Source: Flexivirga endophytica
Lineage (GTDB): Bacteria; Actinomycetota; Actinomycetes; Actinomycetales; Dermatophilaceae
Assembly (NCBI RefSeq): GCF_014640635.1
Contig: NZ_BMHI01000004.1
Location: 124,001 to 188,000 of the forward strand
Length of the DNA: 64,000 bases
Reading direction: 5' to 3'
Shown: positions 45,208 through 53,171 of the stretch, in pieces
How the letters are laid out: each line of letters begins with the position of its first letter
Position numbering within the stretch: position 1 is the first letter of the stretch
Notes under the pieces: model-generated
The model's database searches: none
What the model was told of the DNA's origin: nothing
What the model saw: only the letters and a program-made list of their open reading frames with translations
Made by a program: the position numbers and the translations under genes

Positions 45208-46179
45208 CTACTTCGGGACGTCGGATCGGGTGCCGGGATCGACCGCGTTCCCGGTGATCAGCGCGGCGACCCGCTTACCGTGCCAGCGATCCGCGGTCGC
45301 GCGCAGCAACGCCACGGACGCGGCGGCCGCGCCTTCCACCGCGAGCCCGTCCTCCGTCGACAGGAGGTCCAGCGCCTCCTGCATCTGTTCCTCGCTGACG
45401 GTGCCGATCTCGTCCACGACCTGCGATGCGATCCGGAACGTGTAGTCGTTGTCCGAGCCGAGATCGCCCAGCAGCGACGTCGCGATGGTCTCGACCTCCG
45501 GCACAGGCACCGGGTGCCCTGCCCGCAGTGACCGCAACATGGCGTCGGCACGATCCGCGCACACCCCGATCACCAGAGTCTCCGGTCGGATCGCCTTGAC
45601 TGCCAGGCCGATTCCACTGATCAGACCGCCACCGGAAACCGGCACGACGACCGCATCCAGGGCGTCCAGGTCGTCGCACAGCTCGACGCCGATCGTGCCC
45701 TGGCCGCTGATGACGTCCGGATGGTCGAAGGGCGGCACGAACGCATAGCCGCGCTCGGCGGCGAGTTGTCGGGCGGCATCGATCGCCTCGCCCTGGTCCT
45801 TGCTGGAGACGTCGACGGTGGCGCCGAGCTCCTCCAGGGCACGAACCCGATAGGCGGGCAACGACGCCGCGACGTAAGCCGTGACCGGCACGTCGAACCG
45901 CCGGCCCAGGTAGGCAACCGCCCGCGCATGGTTGCCGGTCGACGCGGTGGTGACACCCGGAAGATAGCCACTCTCCCGCGCGGCGAGGATCGCATTGCAC
46001 GCCCCTCGCACCTTGAAACTGCCGGTGGGTTGCTCGATCTCGAGTTTGAGGTGGACGTCGCCACCGGTCACCTCGCTCAGCCACGCAGTGCGTGAGGTCG
46101 ACGTGTGGCGCACGTGCGGTGCGACGCGCTGCTGTGCAGCACGGATCGACTGCAGCCCGGGTAGTACCGGCTCATCCAT
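45208..46179 (-). CDS. eutB: PLP-dependent threonine dehydratase-like enzyme (EutB-like)
   Basis: 323-aa fold-type II PLP enzyme. EQPTGSFKVRGACNAI holds the Schiff-base Lys (about residue 48), STGNHARAVAY is the substrate loop, and VPVSGGGLISGIGLAVKA is the phosphate-binding Gly loop. It is of catabolic (short) length, without the regulatory ACT domain of biosynthetic IlvA. Beside an ectoine-hydrolase-like gene it matches the EutB type, proposed to act on hydroxyectoine-derived hydroxy-diaminobutyrate; a plain serine/threonine dehydratase remains possible. It is the second gene of a two-gene operon with the dehydrogenase at 46184 (4-bp gap). ATG 46179 begins the conserved region. Confidence 0.6.
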   Translation of the reverse strand: MDEPVLPGLQSIRAAQQRVAPHVRHTSTSRTAWLSEVTGGDVHLKLEIEQPTGSFKVRGACNAILAARESGYLPGVTTASTGNHARAVAYLGRRFDVPVTAYVAASLPAYRVRALEELGATVDVSSKDQGEAIDAARQLAAERGYAFVPPFDHPDVISGQGTIGVELCDDLDALDAVVVPVSGGGLISGIGLAVKAIRPETLVIGVCADRADAMLRSLRAGHPVPVPEVETIATSLLGDLGSDNDYTFRIASQVVDEIGTVSEEQMQEALDLLSTEDGLAVEGAAAASVALLRATADRWHGKRVAALITGNAVDPGTRSDVPK

Positions 46180-46183
46180 CACG

Positions 46184-47167
46184 TTACGCACCCGCTGTCG
46201 GCACGAAACCGAGTTGCTTGTCGACCGGATGCGGCAGCTCCTCACCGGCCAGCCAGAGGTCGGCCAGCCGGACGAACTGCGCGGCGAGCGCATCGAGCCA
46301 ACCGGCCGAGTCGCCGGACAGGTGCGGGGAGATCGCCAGCGTCGGCACGTCCCACAGTGGTGAGTTCTCCGGCAGCGGCTCGGTCCGGAAGACGTCCAGC
46401 GCCGCTCCCGCCAACTCGCCCGCGGTCAGCGCATCGACCAGGTCGGCCTCCACGACGCTCTGACCACGCCCCACATTGACGAAGTATGCCGAGGGCCTCA
46501 TCGCCCCGAAAACCTTGCGGTCGAACAGGTTCCGCGTCGCATCAGTCAGCGGCGTCACGTTGACCACGATGTCGAAATCGCCCACCGCGTCGGCCAGCCC
46601 GGAACTCGCGATGATCGTCCCGAAGTCCGGATCACCGGACCGTGCCGTCCGTCCTGCTCCGGTCACCTCGACGTCGACCGCGCGCAGCAGGCGGCCGATG
46701 TCCCGGCCGATGGAACCGGTCCCGACCACCAGCGCGCGGCGCCCACGCAACGGGTCGGTCTCGCGGTGTCGCCATACGTGCTCACGCTGCAGGTCGTAGC
46801 CCTCGCGCAACAGCTTCAGGTGCGCCAGCACCGCCGCCAGCACGTATTCCGCGATCGGCCGGTCGAAGATGCCGCGTGCGTTCGTCACCACGACCCGTGA
46901 GTCGCGCAGCTCGGGGAAGAGCAACTTGTCCACGCCCGCGGCGGCGACGTGGACCCAGCGCAGTGCGTCGCACTGTGCCCACACACCCTCCAACGCGGAG
47001 GAGAAGAAGTCCCACAGGAAGAGCGCGTCGGCGCCCCGGACCGCGTCGCCGAGTCCCGCCGCGTCGGTGAAACGGAAGGTCACGCGATCCGCAAGCGAGG
47101 CCAGTCCCGGTGGGCGATCCGCGGAATCGGCGACGAGGACCGTGATGACAGGCAGGGATGAAGTCAC
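46184..47167 (-). CDS. D-isomer-specific 2-hydroxyacid dehydrogenase
   Basis: 327-aa NAD(P)-dependent oxidoreductase. The Rossmann loop is VVGTGSIGRDIGRLL (about residues 141-155). Catalytic residues are Arg in NVGRGQSVVE, Glu in DVFRTEPLPE and His in SPHLSGDSAG. It reduces a 2-keto acid or oxidises a D-2-hydroxy acid. It takes the position beside eutB where ectoine clusters usually have the ornithine-cyclodeaminase-like EutC, so it may supply an alternative reductase step; that is inference. The start is a GTG at 47167, and the shared GntR-type operator lies 22 bp upstream. Confidence 0.82.
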   Translation of the reverse strand: MTSSLPVITVLVADSADRPPGLASLADRVTFRFTDAAGLGDAVRGADALFLWDFFSSALEGVWAQCDALRWVHVAAAGVDKLLFPELRDSRVVVTNARGIFDRPIAEYVLAAVLAHLKLLREGYDLQREHVWRHRETDPLRGRRALVVGTGSIGRDIGRLLRAVDVEVTGAGRTARSGDPDFGTIIASSGLADAVGDFDIVVNVTPLTDATRNLFDRKVFGAMRPSAYFVNVGRGQSVVEADLVDALTAGELAGAALDVFRTEPLPENSPLWDVPTLAISPHLSGDSAGWLDALAAQFVRLADLWLAGEELPHPVDKQLGFVPTAGA

Positions 47168-47189
47168 TCCGCCACTAAAAAGGTGCCGT

Positions 47190-47207
47190 GTCTGATTGTC
47201 AACAATC
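47190..47207. promoter_or_regulatory. GntR-type operator, copy 1
   Basis: GTCTGATTGTCAACAATC, in which GATTGT-CA-ACAATC is an inverted repeat with perfect 6-bp arms. The block lies between the divergent dehydrogenase (start 47167) and hydrolase (start 47217) genes and differs from copy 2 (53105-53122) at one position. TTGTC-N-ACAA-like palindromes are typical of FadR/FCD-group GntR regulators. Confidence 0.75.
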
Positions 47208-47216
47208 GATTCTGGG

Positions 47217-48455
47217 ATGCACCATGATCACGTGACACAGACTGCCCCCGACGCCACTCTCAGTGGCCTTCGCTCCCGGCCCTTCCCGGAGCAGGAATAC
47301 CTGACGCGACTCGTTGCGGTTCAGGAGAGCATGGCGGAGCGATCGATCAGCTCGCTGATCGTCGCGGACCCCGCGAACATCTACTATCTGACCGGCTACA
47401 ACGCATGGTCCTTCTACATGCCGCAGTGCCTCATCGTTCCGGTGGAGGGTGACTGCCACCTCTTCACCCGGACCATGGACGCAGCCGGAGCGCACTACAC
47501 CGCGTTCCTGCCGTTCGATCGAATACACGGCTACCCGGATTATCTGGTCAATCGGCCGGACGCGCATCCCTTCGATTGGGTCGTCGAGCGCGCGTTGGAG
47601 ATCGGGGTCCTCGTCGACGAGGTGGGCGCGTATGTCGCCGCCGAGCTCGACGCGCACTTCTTCTCGGTGCGCAGCTACCTCGCCATCCAGTCCGGGCTGA
47701 AGACGTCGGCGTTGGTCGACAGCAACGAGCTGGTCAACTGGGTCCGGGTGATCAAGTCACCGTTGGAGCGGGAGAAACTCCACACCGCCGGCCGGATCGC
47801 CCAACGGGTGATGGAGACCGCGCTTCGTGAGTTGGAGCCCGGGCGTCGGCAGTGCGACGTCGTCGCCGAGATCCAGTACGCACAGGCGCTCGGCGCGCAC
47901 AAGCTGGGTGGCGACTATCCGGCGATCGTGCCGATGCTGCCGACCGGTGAGACCGCGGGCACCCCACACCTGACCTGGAGTGATCTGCCCCTGCAGCGCG
48001 GTGAGGCGACGACCATCGAGCTCGCCGGCGTGTTCCACCGCTACCACGCACCGCTGGCCCGGACCGTCGTGCTCGGCAAGCCACCGCACAAGCTGGTGGA
48101 GGTCGCCGACGCCACCAACGAGGCGATGGAGGCGTTGCTGCAGAAGATGCGACCCGGCACACGCACCTGTGATGTGCACCGGGAGTTCGCCCAGACGATC
48201 GGCCGGTACGGGCTGACGAAGGAATCGCGGATCGGTTACTCGATCGGCATCGGTTACCCGCCCGACTGGGGCGAGCGCACCATGAGCGTCCGACCCGAGG
48301 ACGAGACGGTGATCGAGGAGAACATGGCCTTCCACGTGATCCTCGGTATGTGGATGGACGGGTGGGGGTACGAAACCTCGGAGTCCATGCTGATCGGCCC
48401 GACCGGGCCGGACCTGCTGACCGATGTTCCCCGCGGACTGACAGCGAAGGAGTGA
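47217..48455 (+). CDS. doeA: M24-family hydrolase, ectoine hydrolase-like (DoeA/EutD)
   Basis: 412-aa pita-bread-fold protein. NIYYLTGYNAWSFYMPQC near the N-terminus and YSIGIGYPPDWGERTMS near residue 345 are hallmarks of ectoine hydrolase. The usual M24 metal ligands are replaced: TTIELAGVFHRYHAPLAR stands where metallopeptidases have Asp in D-x-G and D-x-x-R, so it is probably metal-independent like creatinase and EutD. It would open ectoine to N-acetyl-diaminobutyrate. ATG 47217 was used; GTG 47232 is an alternative, and a TTG at 47196 inside the operator was rejected. First gene of a four-gene operon. Confidence 0.78.
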   Translation: MHHDHVTQTAPDATLSGLRSRPFPEQEYLTRLVAVQESMAERSISSLIVADPANIYYLTGYNAWSFYMPQCLIVPVEGDCHLFTRTMDAAGAHYTAFLPFDRIHGYPDYLVNRPDAHPFDWVVERALEIGVLVDEVGAYVAAELDAHFFSVRSYLAIQSGLKTSALVDSNELVNWVRVIKSPLEREKLHTAGRIAQRVMETALRELEPGRRQCDVVAEIQYAQALGAHKLGGDYPAIVPMLPTGETAGTPHLTWSDLPLQRGEATTIELAGVFHRYHAPLARTVVLGKPPHKLVEVADATNEAMEALLQKMRPGTRTCDVHREFAQTIGRYGLTKESRIGYSIGIGYPPDWGERTMSVRPEDETVIEENMAFHVILGMWMDGWGYETSESMLIGPTGPDLLTDVPRGLTAKE

Positions 48456-48461
48456 CGATCT

Positions 48462-49664
48462 GTGACAACGGCCCGGCTACCTCTGGCCTCCCGGACCACC
48501 GACCTGGTGGGGTCGGTGATCGACTCGAGCACGTCGCTGCTGGCGAAGCAGCAACATGACATCGTCCGCTTCGCGATGGGCAGTCCCGCGCCCGACGCGG
48601 TCCCGGCGCACGTGCTGCGTGAGCTTGCGGCGACCGAACTCGACCGACCTGACGCCTACGACTACGGAGCGAGCGAGGGCGACCCGCGGCTGCGGGAAGC
48701 GTTGCTCGCTGAACTCCGTGGGACCACCGACGAGACCAGTCCCGAGAGGGTGCTGATCACCGCCGGCGGGATGCAAGGGCTCGATCTGGCGTTCAAGCTC
48801 TTCGTCGATCCGGGTGATCTCGTGGTCGTCGAGTCGCCGACCTACACCAACGGGTCCGCGACCGCGATGTCCTACCAGGCGCAGTTGCTGGAGGTCCCGG
48901 TCGACGACGAGGGCATGCAGGTCGACCGGATGGAGGAGATGGTCGAGCAGGCCGGTCGTGCGCCGAAGGCGATCTACGCCATACCGACCTTCCAGAACCC
49001 GTCCGGGGCATCGATGTCGCTCGAGCGGCGACGCCGGCTGATCGAACTCACCCAGCGGTGGGGCAGCCTCCTCATCGACGACGACCCCTACGGTCGGCTG
49101 CGCTTCGCAGGGGAGGACGTCCCGTCGCTGCACGAGCTGGCCGACGGCGACCCGCTGGTCCTCTCCGTGCGCACGTTCTCGAAGATCATGGCGCCCGGCC
49201 TGCGGGTCGGGTGGGTCGACGCTGATCCGTCGCTCCAGCAACTGCTGATCAACGCCAAGCAGGCGATGGACACCTGCACCAACCTGCCGCTGCAACGACT
49301 GATCGCCGCCTTCCTCGAGGGCGGCCACCTGCGCGAGCACCTGGCGACGCAGCGGGCGGCATACCGCGAGCGCAAGGTGGCGATGCAGGAGGCGCTCACC
49401 GAGCACTTCAGCGGCGAGGCGCGCTGGACCGACCCGGAGGGCGGCTTCTTCCTCTGGGTCACCTTCGGCGACGAGGTCGACACCGAAGCGCTGTTCGAGC
49501 AGGCGTTGGCCGACGGTGTCGCCTTCATTCCCGGCAACGCGTTCTCACCCAGCAAGTTCTTCCCGAACGCGTTGCGCCTGTGCTTCGCGTCGAGCGAACC
49601 GGATCGCATCCGGGAAGGCGTCGCCAGGCTGCGCACCGCTGTCGATAACATGGGAAAGCTGTGA
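48462..49664 (+). CDS. PLP-dependent aminotransferase (class I, LysN/MocR-like without DNA-binding domain)
   Basis: 400-aa fold-type I enzyme. GSPAPDAVPAHVL, YGASEGDPRLREALL, TAGGMQGLDLAFKLF, PTFQNPSGASMS and the Schiff-base segment RTFSKIMAPGLRVGW are present in normal order. It lacks the N-terminal winged helix of MocR regulators, so it is a catalytic 2-aminoadipate/kynurenine-type aminotransferase. It sits between the hydrolase and deacetylase genes (6-bp gap upstream, 4-bp overlap downstream), so it acts in the same pathway, probably on diaminobutyrate or a later amino acid. It is not part of the standard doe/eut gene set. Confidence 0.82.
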   Translation: MTTARLPLASRTTDLVGSVIDSSTSLLAKQQHDIVRFAMGSPAPDAVPAHVLRELAATELDRPDAYDYGASEGDPRLREALLAELRGTTDETSPERVLITAGGMQGLDLAFKLFVDPGDLVVVESPTYTNGSATAMSYQAQLLEVPVDDEGMQVDRMEEMVEQAGRAPKAIYAIPTFQNPSGASMSLERRRRLIELTQRWGSLLIDDDPYGRLRFAGEDVPSLHELADGDPLVLSVRTFSKIMAPGLRVGWVDADPSLQQLLINAKQAMDTCTNLPLQRLIAAFLEGGHLREHLATQRAAYRERKVAMQEALTEHFSGEARWTDPEGGFFLWVTFGDEVDTEALFEQALADGVAFIPGNAFSPSKFFPNALRLCFASSEPDRIREGVARLRTAVDNMGKL

Positions 49665-50899
49665 CTACTGAATCCGCTGAGAGACAACAGGTTTCGCAAC
49701 TCGAGGCGCGCGCGCTCGAGCTGATCGAGGAGGCGGACCTCGTCGGACTGACGCAGACACTGGTCCGCATCCCCGGTGAGAACCCACCCGGTGAGGAGGC
49801 CGCGCGGGTCGAGGCGCTGGTGTCAGCCTGCCGTGGTCGCGACCTGTCCGTGGTGCGCACCACTGCGGCGCAGGACCGGGACAACGTCAGCGCTACGACA
49901 CTCGGTGGCGACGGCCCGCGGCTCCTGCTGCTCGGACACACGGACGTCGTGCCGGTGGGCGACGGGTGGACCGTCGAGCCGTTCGGTGGTCTGGTCCGCG
50001 ACGGGCGGATCTTCGGGCGGGGGAGCACCGACATGCTCGGCGGCCTCGCTGCGAGCGTGGTCGCCATGCACGCGGTGCAGCGTGCAGCCGGCGACGTGGG
50101 GGAGCAGTTGTCCGGTCGGATCGAGCTCGTCGCCACCGTCGACGAGGAGGAGGGCGGCATCGGCATCCGCCGGTTCATGGCGGACGACCCGCCGACGTAC
50201 CTCGGCTGCATCACCGCCGAGCCGACCGACCTGCAGACGATCGTGGCCGCGCGCGGCGACTGTTACCTGGACATCACCGTGCACGGAGTGGCCGCACATG
50301 CCGGGCGTCCGTCCGACGGTCGCAACGCGATCTACGGTGCCGCGCGGGTGATCGAATCACTGCGCGGATGGAACGACGAGCTGGCCGCGTCGCCTCACCC
50401 ACTGGTGGGACCGGCGACCTGGAGCGTCGGCATCGTGACCGGCGGACAGGGCACCGCCATCGTGCCGGCGACCTGCCGCGTGCAGGCCGACCGGAGGCTG
50501 CTGCCGGGGGAGGACCCGGAGGCGGTGCGTCGTGCGGTCATCGCCCGGATCGACTCGCTGGACCTCGGGCGCGACGACCTGCGCGTCGAGGTGGCGCTGC
50601 CGATGAGCATGCCCGGTTTCGAGACCCCGGCCGACGCCGGGTTCGTCCAGGAGGTCGACCGCGCACTGGCCGACTCCGGCGGACCCGGTCTGCCGTTGGG
50701 TGGCTGGACGGCGGCCTGCGACGGCGGCTACGTCAGCCGTGACTTCGGTGTGCCCACCGTCGTGCTCGGCCCGGGCTCGGTCAACGACCAGGCTCACCGG
50801 CCGGACGAGTCGGTGTCGATCGCGGAGCTGGTGACCGCGGCCCGCACCTATGCGCGGACGGCTGCACGACTGCTTGCTCCCCGAGGCGGTCGGGTATGA
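49661..50899 (+). CDS. M20 family deacylase (ArgE/DapE type), candidate N-acetyl-diaminobutyrate deacetylase
   Basis: 412-aa zinc hydrolase. GHTDVVPVGDGW (about residues 91-102), GRGSTDMLGG (about 120), DEEEGGIGI with the catalytic Glu (about 163), AEPTDLQ (about 187) and the late metal His in AHRPDESV (about 384) are all present. In canonical ectoine catabolism the deacetylase (DoeB/EutE) is an AstE-like protein. Here an M20 enzyme occupies the operon position after the ectoine-hydrolase-like gene, so it may do the same chemistry by a different family. Start GTG overlaps the upstream gene by 4 bp. Confidence 0.82.
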   Translation: MTTESAERQQVSQLEARALELIEEADLVGLTQTLVRIPGENPPGEEAARVEALVSACRGRDLSVVRTTAAQDRDNVSATTLGGDGPRLLLLGHTDVVPVGDGWTVEPFGGLVRDGRIFGRGSTDMLGGLAASVVAMHAVQRAAGDVGEQLSGRIELVATVDEEEGGIGIRRFMADDPPTYLGCITAEPTDLQTIVAARGDCYLDITVHGVAAHAGRPSDGRNAIYGAARVIESLRGWNDELAASPHPLVGPATWSVGIVTGGQGTAIVPATCRVQADRRLLPGEDPEAVRRAVIARIDSLDLGRDDLRVEVALPMSMPGFETPADAGFVQEVDRALADSGGPGLPLGGWTAACDGGYVSRDFGVPTVVLGPGSVNDQAHRPDESVSIAELVTAARTYARTAARLLAPRGGRV

Positions 50900-51588
50900 C
50901 GAAGGCACCCGCGAAACCACGCGCCCTCAAACCCGTCGTGCGCCAGTCGACTGCCGCGATGATCGCGGACAGCGTGCGCGGCGCGCTGGAGCGGGGCGAT
51001 TTGCCGCCGGGTAGTCAGCTCGGCGAGGCCGATCTCGCCAAGCAACTCGGTGTCAGTCGTGGTCCGCTGCGCGAGGGCCTGCAACGCCTCACCCAGGAAG
51101 GGTTGCTGCTGTCGATCCGCAATCGCGGACTGTTCGTGATCGAGATGACGCCGGACCGGGTGCGGGACATGTATGTCGCCCGGCAGGCCGTCGAACGAGC
51201 CGCGGCCGAGCAGATCCACCTCCTCGATGCACCGGAACAGGCCGGTGCCGAGTTGATGGAGATCACCGATGCCATGACCGTCACCGCTGAGGCGGAGGAC
51301 GCGACCGGTGTCGGCGAGGCGGACATCGCTTTCCACGACCTGCTCGTGCGACTGGCCGGGAGCACGCGCTTGTCGCTGATGCACCGCACGTTGCTCACCG
51401 AGACCCGGATGGGCATCCACGCGCTCGATCCGACATACGAGGGCAACGACTCCCGGGCCGCCGAGCACCGTGCCATCGCGCAGTCGTTCATCGACCACGA
51501 CCCCGCAACGACCGACCGGCTGCTGCAGTTGCACATGGCCGACGCGGTCGAGCGGCTGGTCCCCGGGGATGGGGCGCCCGAGGACTGA
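50896..51588 (+). CDS. GntR family regulator, FCD (FadR) subgroup
   Basis: 230-aa regulator. The winged helix occupies about residues 18-80 (ADSVRGALERGDLPPGSQLGE, then LAKQLGVSRGPLREGLQRL, the GntR recognition helix). A helical FCD ligand domain spans about 90-220 with metal-type His/Asp positions (DIAFHDLLVRLAG, then AEHRAIAQSF). As the last gene of the hydrolase operon, it is the natural candidate to bind the two GTCTGATTGTC-R-ACAATC operators at 47190 and 53105. A pathway intermediate is the likely inducer. Confidence 0.88.
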   Translation: MTKAPAKPRALKPVVRQSTAAMIADSVRGALERGDLPPGSQLGEADLAKQLGVSRGPLREGLQRLTQEGLLLSIRNRGLFVIEMTPDRVRDMYVARQAVERAAAEQIHLLDAPEQAGAELMEITDAMTVTAEAEDATGVGEADIAFHDLLVRLAGSTRLSLMHRTLLTETRMGIHALDPTYEGNDSRAAEHRAIAQSFIDHDPATTDRLLQLHMADAVERLVPGDGAPED

Positions 51589-51604
51589 TCCCCGGGCGCC
51601 GTGC

Positions 51605-53083
51605 TCACACGCTGATCCCGATGTATTTCACCTCGAGGAACTCGTCGATGCCGACGCTGCCGCCTTCGCGGCCGAGACCGGACTCCTTGATGCCTCCGAA
51701 CGGCGCCGCCGGGTTGGACACCACGCCCTGGTTGAGCCCGACCATGCCGGACTCCAGCCTCTCGGCCACGCGCAGCGCCCGCCGCAGGTCGTTGGTGAAG
51801 ACGTAGGAGACCAGGCCGTACGGCGTGTCGTTCGCCGCCTCGACCACGGCGTCCTCCTCGTCGAACGGGATGATCGACGCCACCGGGCCGAAGATCTCCT
51901 CCTGCGCCATCCGTGCGTCACCCGGCACATCGAGCAGAACTGTTGGGGGATAGAAGAATCCGTCGCCGTCGGGCACCTGACCGCCGGTCAGCACGCGCGC
52001 CCCTCGCTCGGTCGCGTCAGCCACCAGATCGACGACCTTGCTCCGGCCGGCGTCATCGATCAGCGGGCCGACCTGAGTGCCGTCCGCGGTGCCCGGACCG
52101 ACCTGCAACGCCTTCATCTTCTCGGCCAGCCGACCGGCGAAGTCCTCGGCCACACCGCGCTGTACGTAGATGCGGTTGGCCGCGGTGCACGCCTCGCCCA
52201 TGTTGCGCATCTTGGCGGCCATGGCACCGGCGACCGCCTCGTCGAGGTCAGCGTCGTCGAAGACGAGGAAGGGTGCGTTGCCACCCAGCTCCATCGAGGT
52301 CCGCAGCACCTTGTCCGCGCACTGCTCGAGCAGCACCTTGCCGATCTTGGTCGATCCGGTGAACGACAGCTTCCGCGCCTTGCCTGACTTGATGAGTGGC
52401 TCCATGACCCCGCCCGCATCCGTGGTGGTCACGATGTTGACGACGCCATCGGGGACGCCGGCGTCGATCAGGATCTGACCGAGCGCGAGCATCGACAGCG
52501 GGGTCTGCGCGGCGGGCTTGATGACGCTGGTGCAGCCGGCCGCGATGGCGGGTCCGATCTTGCGGGTGCCCATCGCCATCGGGAAGTTCCACGGCGTGAT
52601 CAACAGGCACGGTCCGACCGGTTGCTTGGTCACCAGGAAGCGCGCACCGCCCGCCGGCGCCGTCTGGTAGCCACCGTCGATGCGCAACGCCTCACCGGCG
52701 AAGTGCCGGAAGAACTCTGCGGCATACGTGATCTCACCGCGGGACTCGGCCAGCGGCTTACCCATCTCGAGGGTCATCAGCAGCGCCAGGTCGTCGATCC
52801 GCTCGGTGAGCAGGCCGAAGGCCTTCATCAACATGTCGTAGCGCTCGCGAGGAGAGGTCGCGGCGAAGTCGCGCTGTGCGGCAACGGCGGCGTCGAGTGC
52901 CCGCAGGCCGTCCGCGGGCGAGGCGTCCGCGACCTGGCTCAGCTCCTTGCCGGTGGCCGGATCATTGACCGGGAACGTCGCGTGCTCGGCTGCTGCGGAC
53001 CACGACCCGCCGATCAGCAGGTCGGTCGGGACGGCGTCGAGGACGCGTGCCTGGTCGCTGGTTGCGGCGTTCGAGTTAGCCAT
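51605..53083 (-). CDS. NAD(P)-dependent aldehyde dehydrogenase, succinate-semialdehyde dehydrogenase-like
   Basis: 492-aa aldehyde dehydrogenase. ITPWNFPMAMGTRK is the cofactor region, SFTGSTKIGKVL the Gly loop, MELGGNAPFLVF holds the general-base Glu, and GEACTAANRIYV holds the nucleophile Cys. It ends with APFGGIKESGLGREGG. In GABA breakdown the substrate is succinate semialdehyde; in ectoine breakdown (DoeC) it is aspartate semialdehyde, and the sequence cannot separate these by eye. It is divergent from the class III aminotransferase gene, with operator copy 2 in the gap, so both are controlled together. Confidence 0.88.
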   Translation of the reverse strand: MANSNAATSDQARVLDAVPTDLLIGGSWSAAAEHATFPVNDPATGKELSQVADASPADGLRALDAAVAAQRDFAATSPRERYDMLMKAFGLLTERIDDLALLMTLEMGKPLAESRGEITYAAEFFRHFAGEALRIDGGYQTAPAGGARFLVTKQPVGPCLLITPWNFPMAMGTRKIGPAIAAGCTSVIKPAAQTPLSMLALGQILIDAGVPDGVVNIVTTTDAGGVMEPLIKSGKARKLSFTGSTKIGKVLLEQCADKVLRTSMELGGNAPFLVFDDADLDEAVAGAMAAKMRNMGEACTAANRIYVQRGVAEDFAGRLAEKMKALQVGPGTADGTQVGPLIDDAGRSKVVDLVADATERGARVLTGGQVPDGDGFFYPPTVLLDVPGDARMAQEEIFGPVASIIPFDEEDAVVEAANDTPYGLVSYVFTNDLRRALRVAERLESGMVGLNQGVVSNPAAPFGGIKESGLGREGGSVGIDEFLEVKYIGISV

Positions 53084-53104
53084 ATCTGCACTCCCATCGC
53101 GTTA

Positions 53105-53122
53105 GTCTGATTGTCGACAATC
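53105..53122. promoter_or_regulatory. GntR-type operator, copy 2
   Basis: GTCTGATTGTCGACAATC; the inner GATTGTCGACAATC (53109-53122) is a perfect 14-bp palindrome. It lies in the 88-bp gap between the divergent aldehyde dehydrogenase (start 53083) and aminotransferase (start 53172) genes and matches 17 of 18 positions of copy 1. Confidence 0.78.
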
Positions 53123-53171
53123 TAGCAAAAAGGCTTGTGCTTGTTCCGAATCAACCTCAGGAGAAAGTGTC

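Noticed and set aside
47196-47216. TTG at 47196 as start of the ectoine-hydrolase-like gene
   Set aside because: It lies inside the conserved palindromic operator and has no ribosome-binding site.
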